64,000 nt of DNA from Hyalella azteca (Eukaryota > Arthropoda > Malacostraca > Amphipoda > Hyalellidae), in NCBI RefSeq assembly GCF_000764305.2, contig NW_025930401.1:62001-126000 (forward strand), given 5' to 3'. Numbering within the stretch: position 1 is the stretch's first letter; the number at the start of each line of letters is the position of its first letter. Both the position numbers and the translations under genes were made by a program. Under the pieces are notes generated by a model. That model made no database searches and had not been told where the DNA came from. It saw only the letters and a program-made list of their open reading frames with translations. Below are positions 15,101 to 25,200 of this stretch, piece after piece.

Positions 15101-15501
15101 TAGTAGAACTCTTCTAGTTAGGGCCTACATCTATGCAAATGACAAATTTTAGGAATTCATTTTTTATTCCAAGATCTAGTTCAAACTGGCAAAACTGAGA
15201 TTTGCCCATCACCTGCCATCGGTAACAATGATTATTGACAATTGACATTAATAGTTACTAACTTACCAGTATAGAATAATTAGTGTGGGTTTTAACTTTT
15301 AATAGGTACTTACGAGTTAGCTACGACAAGAGTGTCTGTCTGACACTGACAGCTCACTGCTCACTGACTTAGATTGTTTGCAGGAACAATAATTAGAAAA
15401 ATATTGCTTATATTTCAGAATAATATGAACTTAATAGCAATAAATACTTACAAGAAATCCTTCATGTAGATACGAACTATATTGCCTTCGATGAATGCCA
15501 T
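1..15501 (-). CDS. Smc5: Smc5, structural maintenance of chromosomes protein 5 (21 coding exons, 3' end off the window)
   Basis: This gene encodes the Smc5 ATPase arm of the nuclear Smc5/6 complex, which binds DNA and acts in recombination repair and replication-fork stability. I assembled 21 exons on the minus strand; all junction phases agree and sum to 2878 coding bases, about 959 residues (animal Smc5 is roughly 1,050-1,100). Domain order: N-terminal head with Walker A GPNGTGKST at residues 35-43; the Smc5-typical Q-loop block NLCQFLPQDRV near 132-142; first coiled-coil arm about 150-420; hinge about 420-580 (AYQAAIWLQQN, then EYAQYVEDRVPRADLIAFV); return arm about 580-870; C-terminal head with KCAGEV and the signature QSGGERAVSTALYLLALQ near 940. 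Walker B and the stop lie beyond base 1. The start is chosen because MAFIEGNIVRIYMKDFLTF aligns with the conserved Smc5 N-terminus. I see no frame break. Identity is by recognition of family motifs. Confidence 0.97.
514..741 (-). CDS. Smc5: Smc5 exon 20 (coiled coil into C-head)
   Basis: Encodes W-L-N-S-I-N-K-L and then ISASFSRLMARMKCAGEVKL. The C-A-G-E-V motif begins the Smc5 C-terminal ABC half. Donor GAA|GTGAGG, phase 0. Confidence 0.92.
1234..1338 (-). CDS. Smc5: Smc5 exon 19
   Basis: 35 codons (SRFNAGIQGLEATEEELNKI) continuing the return coiled coil. Acceptor ttgcag|GTA, donor CAG|GTCCGT. Confidence 0.82.
1509..1625 (-). CDS. Smc5: Smc5 exon 18
   Basis: Encodes EVNDATMRVRESMRSGQDTL and ELLRSLGLEKPTEIDEE. 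The last part matches the short Smc5 'L-P-x-T-x-x-E-I-D' link that sits between arm helices. Phase 0 on both sides. Confidence 0.84.
1992..2168 (-). CDS. Smc5: Smc5 exon 17 (coiled coil)
   Basis: 59 codons (LASRDALKAAEGLCELRQRH ... YYKYQCDSVTELTNAFQEM) of return-arm helix. Clean cacag acceptor and AAG|GTAATG donor. Confidence 0.85.
3129..3237 (-). CDS. Smc5: Smc5 exon 16 (coiled coil)
   Basis: Helix KTLLARRDHKQEQINRTAQD followed by VNLADALALKEHKMQ. Donor CAG|GTGCGT in phase 0. Confidence 0.82.
3990..4106 (-). CDS. Smc5: Smc5 exon 15 (coiled coil)
   Basis: Highly charged helix (KEERLKCLHASETELSRAIE, EKRRQKQQMLQQRNN). Phase 2 in and out; donor AACAG|GTTAAT. Confidence 0.82.
4494..4644 (-). 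CDS. Smc5: Smc5 exon 14 (hinge exit)
   Basis: Encodes RYTQSRSRYSNDVMTNLSQV and then a helix LNALNEQLRQLQQE that starts the return coiled coil. The R-Y-S-N-x-V pattern fits Smc5 'F-Y-S-N-x-V'. Donor GA|GTGAGT. Confidence 0.88.
5158..5318 (-). CDS. Smc5: Smc5 exon 13 (hinge)
   Basis: Encodes NLGFDTYLLQTIEGPGAVLH, YLCKTYKLHNIPVALG and VQRVLKDF. These match the L-x-x-Y-G-F ... P-x-x-V-x-x-Y-L-C ... H-x-I-P-V hinge segment of Smc5. Donor G|GTGAGT, phase 1. Confidence 0.92.
5837..6042 (-). CDS. Smc5: Smc5 exon 12 (hinge)
   Basis: Encodes NVLSPEYAQYVEDRVPRADL, IAFVCRDKDDVNLLKRF and a D-K-P-E-H-Y-I tail. Open reading continues past the donor, but AA|GTACGG is the junction that restores the conserved hinge sequence with exon 13. 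Confidence 0.9.
6191..6304 (-). CDS. Smc5: Smc5 exon 11 (hinge)
   Basis: Encodes RHRDAYQAAIWLQQNTNRF and DVVYPPICTL, the first hinge half (A-Y-x-A-x-x-W-L pattern of Smc5). Phase 0 on both sides; donor TTG|GTAAGA. Confidence 0.93.
6532..6704 (-). CDS. Smc5: Smc5 exon 10 (coiled coil leading to hinge)
   Basis: Encodes EETLTRAINELTLEGQGL through RDLKQRIDNLNDTSQ, the helix just before the hinge. The acceptor lies about 30 bases from a long 27-bp minisatellite. Donor CAG|GTAATA. Confidence 0.88.
6733..7172. repeat. 27-bp minisatellite in Smc5 intron 9
   Basis: About 16 tandem copies of a 27-bp unit whose core is gttcaatagtgtgttatttg. Units near the right end are shortened. The array ends about 30 bases from the exon 10 acceptor on the minus strand. 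It reads open in some frames only because 27 is a multiple of three; those frames are not genes. Confidence 0.95.
7336..7523. repeat. Tandem duplication of an exon-intron boundary in Smc5
   Basis: Two copies of a 92-bp block (7336-7427 and 7432-7523), period 96 and nearly identical. The right copy carries the last ~38 bases of Smc5 exon 9 and its splice donor. The left copy therefore places a second identical donor inside the intron. Confidence 0.92.
7485..7707 (-). CDS. Smc5: Smc5 exon 9 (coiled coil)
   Basis: 74 codons of heptad-like helix (SLESRLNDFVEQRQDAV, HHQQQRQLQDLHKQL, IESQIETLDEQEGKIGVMD). The donor GACG|GTAATT and the last ~38 coding bases are repeated 96 bp downstream in the intron; see the tandem duplication at 7336-7523. 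Confidence 0.88.
7942..8029 (-). CDS. Smc5: Smc5 exon 8 (coiled coil)
   Basis: Encodes LKDRWQPDVDRITAVKNDSE and a short basic helix. Acceptor ctgcag|A, donor GAG|GTGAGA, ends in phase 0. Confidence 0.85.
8457..8615 (-). CDS. Smc5: Smc5 exon 7 (coiled coil)
   Basis: Encodes a charged helix (HKRAQLQREIEKLQQRRLWF, then KLRVDHIERKKN), with the W-x-x-Y pattern typical of this part of Smc5. I chose donor GC|GTATGT over the adjacent GTTTAG because it is stronger and keeps phase 2. Confidence 0.85.
8853..8976 (-). CDS. Smc5: Smc5 exon 6 (start of coiled coil)
   Basis: Gln-rich helix (QQLYNQHMQL ... LRQRQQQIREQHQTEV) that begins the first coiled-coil arm directly after the N-head. Phases 1 in and 2 out fit the neighbours. 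Confidence 0.85.
9865..9994 (-). CDS. Smc5: Smc5 exon 5 (Q-loop block)
   Basis: Encodes LGIQVDNLCQFLPQDRVVEF and then AKMNSMQLLENTEK. This is the most diagnostic Smc5 segment and separates it from Smc1-4 and Smc6. Donor GTAAGC, phase 1. Confidence 0.95.
10273..10360 (-). CDS. Smc5: Smc5 exon 4 (head)
   Basis: Encodes GGNLVVRREFNKANANQFYL, equivalent to the G-N-L-V-x-x-R-E strand of Smc5. The acceptor gtcag|A completes the phase-2 lysine codon. Donor is GAG|GTCAGT. Confidence 0.88.
10861..11452. mobile_element. Foldback/MITE-like element in Smc5 intron 3
   Basis: The left end ggggagcatgtctgtcaaaa recurs inverted at the right end as gttgactgacatgctcctct. Inner arms also pair: ctatctcctcctatgatttt near 10988 with aaaatcctaggcagagatag near 11256. 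No coding capacity. Related arms occur at 13615-13925 in intron 1. Confidence 0.7.
11612..11685 (-). CDS. Smc5: Smc5 exon 3 (head)
   Basis: Encodes VSEYVKHGKEMAVIEVEIF, matching the F-V-K-x-G ... V-E-I-E-L-F block of Smc5 heads. Acceptor ggcag|GTC, donor AA|GTATGC, ends in phase 2. Confidence 0.88.
11962..12088 (+). repeat. Short dispersed repeat, copy 1 (diverged)
   Basis: Family of ~130-160 bp. It has a gtactcactgcagtgagt start, a tandem gacggacag-like centre, and an end reading acgagcacaatagcrcc ... cataaatgaraaaatgcgctataaa. Copy 1 sits in Smc5 intron 2. Further copies are at 18850, 42240, 54829 and 57067. Confidence 0.8.
12235..12376 (-). CDS. Smc5: Smc5 exon 2 (Walker A)
   Basis: Encodes the nucleotide-binding P-loop GPNGTGKSTIMCGLALVLSN followed by TVTGRGKE. 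The acceptor is ccag|G. The donor GAG|GTGCTC is weak, but it is the only nearby one that keeps frame with exon 3. Confidence 0.93.
13951..14250. repeat. Long inverted repeat (hairpin) in Smc5 intron 1
   Basis: Arm 13951-14070 is the imperfect reverse complement of 14131-14250, with a ~60-base AT-rich spacer containing direct repeats of ggaaattggaaatt. The arms also extend similarity to the foldback element in intron 3, so this is probably a second, degraded member of that family. Confidence 0.85.
14757..14807. repeat. 18-bp triplicate repeat
   Basis: Three near-perfect copies of cggcggggtaacttagac in Smc5 intron 1. No function inferred. Confidence 0.8.
15452..15501 (-). CDS. Smc5: Smc5 exon 1 (start codon)
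   Basis: ATG at 15501 opens 16 codons reading MAFIEGNIVRIYMKDF plus two bases. The donor is TT|GTAAGT, a strong consensus. It joins in phase 2 to exon 2 to give the conserved D-F-L-T-F-D. It forms the first beta strands of the ABC head. Confidence 0.9.
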
Positions 15502-17658
15502 TATCGTTTAGTTTCTCAACGATCTACTATGATACACTCAGATACAGAGATACTATTTCGCATCTGATTGATTCAGACTTCGTAAGCCGTAAGGTGCCAT
15601 AAATGACTTAACACAGTTCACATGTGCTACCTGGAAGCTGGACACGCACACGGTATGTGTTTCAAACAATTCAACCTGGCATAATTATACTGTACGCAGT
15701 ACGCTATCGGTCGTGAAATATACTGTACCGTCTGTACGCAGTCTGTGAACGGCAACTATACGTTTAGGTATTAGCACTCGAGTTCTCAGTTTCACGACGA
15801 AATCGACGAATGGCGGGATCCGCACCTTGTCAAATTAAAACAAAAAAAAAACAAATAAACCATGGTAACTAGAGTCTAGATATAATGATAAGAATGATAT
15901 AATGATAGAACCAGATATAGATATAATAATGTGATAATTATATAATATATTGTTATAATAATAAGAACCATGATATAAACAATATGGCAGTCATAATATC
16001 CGAAAGAAAATGCAAGTTATGCAGTTGTTTATCACCAACATGCTTTAGATGTTGAACGGATTATAATAATTTATAGTCAGGAAACACGAGCTCTCATCGA
16101 GCTACGTTCATTATTTTGGGAGATACTCCTTGGTTATTGAATTTGGAGACTTGCCGCATGACCGGCCGCGGGACCATGAGCCGCGGAAAGGGTTGCCAGA
16201 TCATAGATGGAGCCGAGTGAAAAAGGCCACAAAAGGCCACATTTGAAATTAATAAAAAATTTCAAATTTAAGGTAGTTCTAACCATTTGTAGTGCATGCA
16301 TTTAATCTCAAGGCTTTCAGACAGCAAAAATACTCCAATTTCACCATGTGTATGAGCTGAATTAACCGTCAATGCAACAAAAGCCTGCAGCGAATTGCAC
16401 GTTACTCGCTGACCGTAAATAAAACAGTATAATAAAGGTCCTGCAGAACTATGATATTTAGGAATCGATTGCCACCTTACATCTATAAAGCTTTTCGATA
16501 GTGTTAGAGAATTTTGGCTCAGTTTGCTAACAAAATAGATAGTGAAGTGGCCGGCGACATTATTGATGTGGCGAAGTGTTTTGGTATTGATGGTAGAATA
16601 TTTATTTCTATGCGGAAATGAAAATAAATGTAAACTCATATCTGCGGTATAAAGATAATGTGGTCCTTGCAAGACTAAGGTATATATTAGTAGTCTATCC
16701 TATAAATTTATCACAACTTTGGAATACGCAGAAAAAATATTGCCTATCATAATTCGTGGAAGTGTAATTAGGTATATTTATTCAAAGTGAAATTTGGTAG
16801 TGACTCACACCAGAAGGCTGAATGTATGAAGAAGCAGCGCTGTAATCTCAAAAATTAATGCTGAATTTACTACTCTTTAGGAGTGAAAACTATACTCGAT
16901 TATGCGCGCCGTCAGCTCTGCCATCCATGGTTATTATTTATTAATAGGCTACGAGTCGGCAACTGGATTTAGTCCCATGGTTCAATCAAAGTGTTGCCCA
17001 GATTAGGCGGCACTCGCTAGTGTTGCCACCTAAACCGAAGTGTTGACACATTTACGGGTTAGAATTTGAGTGTACTCGTCTTGGGCAAAACTAAATTTGG
17101 GTGTACTCGTCTTGGATAAAATTGAAGGATCAAATTATCACAAAAAAACCCAAAAATAAAATTTTCAAAAAAAAGGCCCCAAACGGACAAAAAGGCCAAA
17201 CAAATTTTTTTCATGCCAATGCATTCAAAAAAGGACACATTTGCGAAATTTGGCCTGTAAAAGGCCCATCTGGCAACACTGGCCCGCGGTTCCGGCCAAA
17301 AATTTGTCCGAGAGCTGGAAACAAGTTACACTCGGATATGACTACCTAGGTCAGTTTCAATTTCATTTCACATCAGTCTTGGTAGTAGTGTCAGCGTTCA
17401 AGATTGGGACAAATTTAAAATGCATGATATAAAGCGTCAGTTATAAGTTATAAATTTAAAATAAATCTTATATAGGCTCTAGAGTTAAGACTTCTTCAAA
17501 CTTAACGAAATATCTAACTCTAACTTCTTAGTTAACATCTTGTAAATTTGTGATTATCTCTAGAAGGCTTAAAGACTGATTTCATGAAGAAATCTATTTC
17601 AACTAACGTCGATGCTATACATTTTTTTTTCTCATAAGGTTTGCAAGATGAGCGGAAC
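15502..17658. other. Upstream flank of Smc5, no gene seen
   Basis: Contains the presumed Smc5 5' UTR and promoter side, but I cannot place a TATA box or transcription start. One open frame of 134 codons on the minus strand (16268-16672) shows no family motif. The 17023-17110 stretch repeats gtgtactcgtcttgg twice. Confidence 0.5.
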
Positions 17659-17666
17659 ATTTAGAC

Positions 17667-19212
17667 CAGTGGTTCCCAAACTTTTTCAGGCTGGCGCCCC
17701 CTTTGGCTCCCTCGTGACTTTCTAGCGCCCACCACAGACACATATAAAATCATGCCCCTCTTTCTATAAAATTTAGTTCGCTGCAATTTTAAAAGATAAA
17801 GGCTAAACACAAATGTGTATTTCACAAATAGGACCCCTTTTAGTGAACCAATGTGTTTTTCAGCCGATCTCACGACCAATCTCCAAATTCAATTATCAAA
17901 GAATATCACCCAAACTAATTAACGCAGCTCAATAAAACTTGGAACATGTATTCATCAGAACTTAACGGTGACGTTTAGCTTGCGAAAAAATTTTTAAATA
18001 TCACCTTCATTCCTGTGTTATATTGCGATACGTGCCGAAATTCGGAGTTATCAAAGAATTTCTTCCAAACTACCAAACAGATTTGAACGAAATTTTGAAT
18101 ATACATTCCTAACTACCAAATGGTGCTTTTAATATTAAAAAATTGATTTTACCGTCGTTTGCGAGATTTTGTTTCATTTCACCGTCATTCTTGATTTCAC
18201 ACTTCCTTATTCGCTTTCGTTCGAAAGTTACACAGATATAGGAGGAACGAGTTAACGACCGGCTTTTCTACCGGCTGGTTTAACCAAGAGCCGTTTACGT
18301 ATAGCCGTATAACTCACAAACGAAGGCAAAACGAAAAAATTGTAACGAACTAAACATCACCGTTGCTGAGGTTAGGTATTAAAATACTAAATTTCGTTCA
18401 AATCTGTTCGGTAGTTTGCAAGAAATTTCTTGATTACTGTGAATTTAAGCACGTATTGCTGTTTAAATCACAAATGAAACTCGCGAACGAAGGCACAATC
18501 GAAAAAATTTTCACGAGCTAAACATCACCGTTCAGTAGTTAGGACTGTAAATTCAAAATTTCGTTCGAATCTGTTCGGTAGTTTGGAAGAAATTCCTTGA
18601 TCACTGTGAATTCGGCCCGTATTGTCATATAAGTATGGCAAAAACAATTGAAGGCAAAATTCAAAAATTTTTCACAAGCTTCACATTACCGTTAGGTCCT
18701 AATTAATACGTGTACCAAGTTTCATCGAGTTAAGTTTATTAGTTTGAGAGAAATTCCTTGATCATTGAATTTGGAACTTGGCCGTGAGACCGGCCGCGAG
18801 TCCGGCCGTTAATTTGTCGGAGACGTAAACCCAGGAGAGGTTAAAAAAATATAACTCAGCACTCACTGCAGTGAGTGACAGAGCGCGCATTTTCTCGTCA
18901 ACGAAAACGTGAAGTCACGGACGGACAGACAGGCGGACAGACAGACGGACGGACATGGCGAGCACAATAGTGCATTTTTTCCATAAATGAGAAAATGGGC
19001 TATAAACAGATCTGGGTGAAAAAAACATCGCTGGGAGTCGAGTCATGCATGTGCTGCACGTGTTGTGTACAAATAGTCAAACTAACGTTCGAACTTCGAC
19101 TTCGGACTACCGCCCCCCTATCGCCCCCCTACCACCCTCTTCTTCTTTACCGCCCCCCAAAATCTTCCCATCGCCCCTAGGGGGGCGATATCGCCCACTT
19201 TGGGAACCACTG
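17667..19212. mobile_element. Non-autonomous hAT-type element with 8-bp target duplication
   Basis: Starts CAGTGGTTCCCAAA and ends with its reverse complement, a typical hAT terminus. It is flanked by a perfect 8-bp duplication, atttagac, at 17659-17666 and 19213-19220. Length is 1546 bp with no transposase. The interior has repeated and inverted modules (for example atctgttcggtagtttg near 18402 and 18567). A copy of the short dispersed repeat is nested at 18850-19006. Confidence 0.92.
18850..19006 (+). repeat. Short dispersed repeat, copy 2
   Basis: Fullest copy of the family: actcactgcagtgagtgaca ... cggacggacagac ... cataaatgagaaaatgggct. It lies inside the hAT element, so it either inserted there or was carried by it. 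Confidence 0.85.
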
Positions 19213-19220
19213 ATTTAGAC

Positions 19221-22200
19221 TAAACAAATACAGTTACATAGATATGTCTCGAAGACGTATGCAGGTTATAGAACGCGTGCATTGACTAAGCTTCCACCTA
19301 ATAATTAGGTACTGAGACTATTGTGACATCGCGGAGCTGCCACTGTTGTAGTAGCTGCTGGCATTGAACGGATGTACGTGTACGTTCATAGACGTACGTG
19401 AGAGGATACGATCACGTCATCGCACATCCACAGGTTCCACTGCTTTCGGCAAAAGCAGGCATTAAACGTTTATGTGCAGTCTCTAATCAACCGCGCAAAT
19501 GTGCCCAATGAGAGGCAACGATTGCGTCATCGCACAGCCGCAGCTGCCGCTTGGCATCAAACGTACGGTCCCCAGACAATGCCTAACAGGCATTTGACGT
19601 ACCATGGTTCAACTATGGGACGTAGGGTCACCTAACTTTGCTGTGTAAAACCAAACGTCAGATTCTGAAATCTAAAAGTAACATAATTTAACGCTGTGAC
19701 ATAAGTCATATTTGATCAGCGGCTGATCGGACTAGGCAAGTTTGATGCAACTGCCAAGGAGAACTTAACTGATGCATGATTGGTTGCATTGCGTGCGATA
19801 GTTACAGTTCGAGCGCGGGGAAGATTGTGCAGTTATGCTACAATGAAACATTTATTGGTGGACAGTCCCTACACTCTTAGGCTATTTGCTCCAGTATTAT
19901 TAGGTGTAAAGCTCGTAATTTTCAATACATAACGATGACGTAGGCTGGTTACTGACGGCAGACCCCTTGGTTGAACTAATAACTGGACTAGTAGAACTAA
20001 CATAGTTGAACTAATAATTAGTTCAACCATGCATGACTGACCCTATGCGCGGCTGATAGACGAAATTATGGAAAAATGCTAGGCGTTTCAACCACTTTCA
20101 TGCAAGGGCGATTGTGTTCAGCAACCGTATAGCATGGCTGCGCTCCTTGTAACTGTGCACAGTGTGTATGTTTATACTGAACATTTGCACCTGAAGAGTT
20201 CAGTTTGTGGCCCACGGCTGCGCCCTCACGTAAAAGATGTTAAAGCGAAAGTCGTGAAAATATTTATAAACTAGCTTTATCCTCTACTATGTGTTCGATG
20301 CTAGCAATATTTCAAAATACGATCAATTTTAAATCAAATTCGTTTAAAAGTATTCGGACTTGTGAATGATAAATAAGTCTAAGTAATTTTCGTGACAATT
20401 AGAATTTATAAAATAAAAATGGATAACAAAAACAGGAAGAATATCCTGCTTCGTTTCATTGATTCGTTATAGACGTATCTGCATTGGACAGTAACTGAAT
20501 ACGAAAAGACACTTTATTGCCGATAGCAGTTCATGTTATCTGCAATAAATCACTCCCACATCAGAGATTCACAAGAACTTCCGCGTCTGCATTTCAGCAA
20601 ATCATTTTTGTCATGGATTCACGATAAAAAAAGACTTGATTTTGAATATCATCTTCATGCAGCAAGCGGCTCTCTGCAGTTGCTTCATTGGAATCACATC
20701 CAATGTCAAACTATTAAAATTTTCTGCTTATTAGGTCGTAGATTTAAATATAAGTTTCCAACCTGATCAGTAATTTCAGTGATTCTGCTTTTACTAAATT
20801 GTCTAATCTTGGGTATTAGGAATTGAGCAGAAAATTTAAAAACAGGTCAATAATTTTCAAATTTCCAAGGAGTCTGCTTCTCGAAGATAAATATAGAATG
20901 CGAATTCATACGTTTTATTAAAATGTCTAAATTTACGACTCTCTGCAAACCATACAACTGATGCGAGAAATTACGTACAAATCAGTTCGAGGCTCTTGAT
21001 CTCTATGTGCAGGTGTGGCGAATTAGGCGTTGCCGAACCCAAATTATCATGATCAAAATCATAATTTAGAAAGCTGTACATTAAGGATTAATATAAATGC
21101 GCGGTCCATTAAAGTGAGTCAGGTGGTAATGTTTAATACCATTCGACTTTAGGCATTTCCTTATTAGTATCTTCCTTGTTAGAAGATAATTGCATTGATT
21201 GCGATATGTCCGTAAACATATCCTTGTGTTAATTAACCTTCTCTTATCCAACCCGGTATGTGGCTTATCAACTTGGTAGCAAATCTATATGAGCTCTGCC
21301 TAAGCACGAACACCTCAGTCTTGGGCGAGGAGCGCTGTCGGTATACCCCATTGCTTCTGTCCATGTCAAATAGGACAGTACTGCTAAATCAAAGTCAGAG
21401 TAGAGAACGCCCCTCGAATATACTCTAGACTTATTCTTACTTCAACTGGACGCCGAAGACATCAGTGTTAAAGCTCCAAAATATACCCCTGTACCATCCT
21501 AAACTGTGAGCCGAACTTTATTCCCAAATAATATTCTATAATATAATCGTTTACGCTGTTCCTCCTCAATATCTTTCAATCACGCTACTACCGAACAAAC
21601 CCTCAGGTCATACTTAATTACTAAACATAAAAGCACAGTGGCGCCCAAAACGGCTGATTAATACTTACAGGTGACGCCCCCCCCCCTCACAAATATCACT
21701 GATAATAAAAATATTATTATTTTTTTCTCATTATCTTATAGTTGAACCTACTTGGTACTATACAAGCAAGAAGTTATCGTTTTATAATTTTAGGCGCACA
21801 CGTCGTGCATTTTAATAGACAAAGTTATGTCTCATGTTCTTGATCTCCCACAGAATGTGTACATTAATTGTACAAGCCAATCAACATACGCTTCACTCTG
21901 CAATAAATTTGTGTCATTGTTTTAAAATGCTTGCAAGTGAGTGCAAATAACTTCGACTCTCTTAAATTCAACTCTTCTTCCCAATTAAAATATCTTTCTC
22001 GCGTGGCCAAGAAAAACGTTCGCTGCTGCATGGCACACTAGTTGCTCAAATTATGAATTAACTCATTGCAAAGATTCATTGCATTTATTAATAATCGGAA
22101 ACGCATGTAAGTTAAGCATTCAATTATTATTCAAAGACAGTCAATATATGTAGTCTGCCGCTCCGTCTATNCGGTTATTTCCAACACTGTAGGAGCAATT

Positions 22201-25200
22201 CATTAAATTGGTGATTTACATGATATTTTGAGATTTCGTTTTGTCAGAATAGCATATTGAGGATACAGGATCTCCTGGCCGGTCTCTATATATCTATATA
22301 AGTGTCGGAGGTCCAGTCGCTGCGTTACTTGTTCATTAATTGATACGAGCCTGTGCAGTCGATACATACGAGCATGTACATTCATGTGTCCCGATGTTTT
22401 TCATTTCATCAGATATGATTTCATGAATGTATCCGATATTCATTTACGAGTACTATAACCACGTGAGTCTTTCATCGATCAGGGAAACGCGCTCAATCAC
22501 TTTCTGTAATGTATTTCCGATGCCAGGCTTCACTTTAAAAAAAACATGCTAACAAACTTCCCGAATGTATCCAACAGATACCAGAGTACTAATGAGCAAG
22601 TTCCGGTCGAGCTAACACTTCGACGATCAGCGTAATCGGAGTAGCTTAGAGTAAAGAGGTTCCGTCACGCGGGAAAAGGTTACGCCCAGTAATTTTCAGA
22701 ATTCCTGTGATGGTGAAGGCACCAGTCGTTGTACTGTGATAGCCTATATAGCTCGCCTAGTGTTGGAACATGCAGGCAGCTAAATATGATCCGGCTAACT
22801 TTGTGAAAAGAATAATTTTAATGCGATAACTACATGTGGAAGGATTTAAACATGTCTTGCAGTTGCATGGCTTTCTTGATAATTGGGGGTTTTGAAAATT
22901 TGACCACAATAATTTGGTCAATATAATGTTGCAATTATTTGTAGTTTTGGAAACATTATATAATTACGAGATCAATGATCGACATTTGATTCGCGAACCT
23001 TGATTGTGATTGATATATACCAGTCTTCATTGAATTTCGGTTTAAAAGATTCAATGTTACACTCGTACAATTCAGGAGGAAAAACCATTTAATTTATGGT
23101 TAATCATGATTCAATTACGATTGTTTAATTGTGTTAAATCCTAGATAGTATTTTTTTATGGTTACATTGTTATGTCGGACTCAAAACCACTATCTTCATG
23201 TTTCATCGCCGACGTTGTTAACCGTTACAAACTTTCTTTTTTGTTGGATTTATTTTCGGAAGTTTGTTGCTCAAAATTCGAAGTGTAAGCATTACATTAT
23301 TATAGTGGTATTTCTCGAGGACTAACACTATTGTTCCAATTATTCATTTCTATATGTAGCAAATGAGCTTGTATATATGATGCATGATGCTGCTTCATGC
23401 GTTCAAATATTTTGTATTCATATAAAGATGATGGAAATTTTGTTAGCATTCTATTCTTTTTCGTGTCATGCTGCAGTGTAAAAAGGATTTCTGCGGCGGT
23501 TCGAAATGCCGTCTTTAGCCCACGCACTATCGGGAAATTACTGGGATAATCGAACAAACATGGGGTAACATGGGGCAAAGTGACCACTGCGGGTCATGGG
23601 CCCATAGCGGGTTTCTCGCTAAGTATGGCAGATATTGGGCCGTGTTCTCTACCGCCGGTCGACAGTTTCACTGGGCTGAAGTGTGAGGCTCTACGTTTTG
23701 CTGAGAGTTTGCGTTGATAAGTTACTCGCAAATAACTGGAACATAGCTTGAATAATAAATTTTTTTTCCTCTGCTAAATAAAACTGTTTCAATTACTGTA
23801 TATGAAGCTTCTGAAATTACTGTGAATTATATTTTGAAAGTAAAATTTATAGGGATAATTTGAGTTCAAGTTTAGACTATTAAAGCTTCTAAAATAAAAT
23901 GTTGACACGATATAAATTGAAATGATACCTAGTGGGGCAACGGGTCCGTGCGTGTCACGGGGCAAAGAGCCCATGGTGGGCTCAATATCCCTCGGTGAAG
24001 TTTTGTGCTATACATCATTAGAATTGTCTCAATGAGCTCTTCAAAGCTATGACCAGCTTTTCGAATTACAAATTACACTTCATATTGTGTGATTTTTTAT
24101 GGCCGCCTCAAGGCAGCAGGTTCTAGTTTCTAACTATGCATATTTTACCACCTATCGAGTTATTGACTTATGCCTTGCTGAAAGTTGATTTCAGCCATCA
24201 CCAATGAGCCAAAAGTTGATGAGTTTTTATGGTGTTAGCTGAAATCACGATTAAGTACGAATTCCCTGCACATAATATCTGGATTATGGACGAAACTGGA
24301 ACAAAGTTTTTTCTGATCTAGTAAATATATTTTTTCTAGTCAAGGATACATTTTTTCATGTCAAGGAAACATTTTTTCATGTCAAGGAAACATTTTTTCA
24401 TGTCAAGGATATGATTTTTTAGGTTTTAATAAATGTAATATTTTTATTACATTTTCTTATTTTGAACTGTAAAGTGTTGCTTTATCATTTTTAAACAAAA
24501 AATATGCAAGTGTGGTAGAAGGATCATGCAGGTGTGGGCGCCTTGCTCCAAGCCCATGGGCCCATTGTCCCAGGGTGGGGCAATGGGCCCATTTTGACAC
24601 TTTTTATAAATTAGCGATTGATTGAAAATTGAATAACTCTATAGGCGTCTAATTCACATCATACATTCCTCATTAGTTGTACCTTAAAATAAAACAAAGA
24701 ACTACCTCGTATGAATTGGACTTTATTAAAAATTTAGTTTTAAAAATAAGGGGCCCTCTGTCCGGCCTGTTCCATATTACCCTATTGGTTAGGAGTACAA
24801 AACTCGGTATGCTAACTTCGTCCTTTCTACATAGTTTGCCGTGCATTGCACATGCGTACGTTGTTATTTTCTGATGAATTTAAATTGCCGAAATTACCAC
24901 ATCAAGCAACGATATTTCACATTATTTAACCTTAAACTCAGTAATTTGTCTCCTGCAACATTTACATTTAACAGAAGAATCACAAGAAGAGAATCAGTAA
25001 TCTCTAAGAAGAATCTCTAATCTTTTAAGGCACAAGAATCTTTAACCTTTTTAATCAAATTTTGTTGGAAACGGCAAGGGTTGAATGAATTTCTCGCATC
25101 AGCGTTCAATTAACGATCAACCATCTCCGAATAATGGTCGGATTGTGACATTTATTTATATTAATATGATTCAATTTCGGTTTTATGAATCATTATCTAC

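Noticed and set aside
16268..16672. 134-codon minus-strand open frame
   Set aside because: No recognisable domain, AT-rich flanks, no splice or promoter context. Kept only as a remark in the flank entry.
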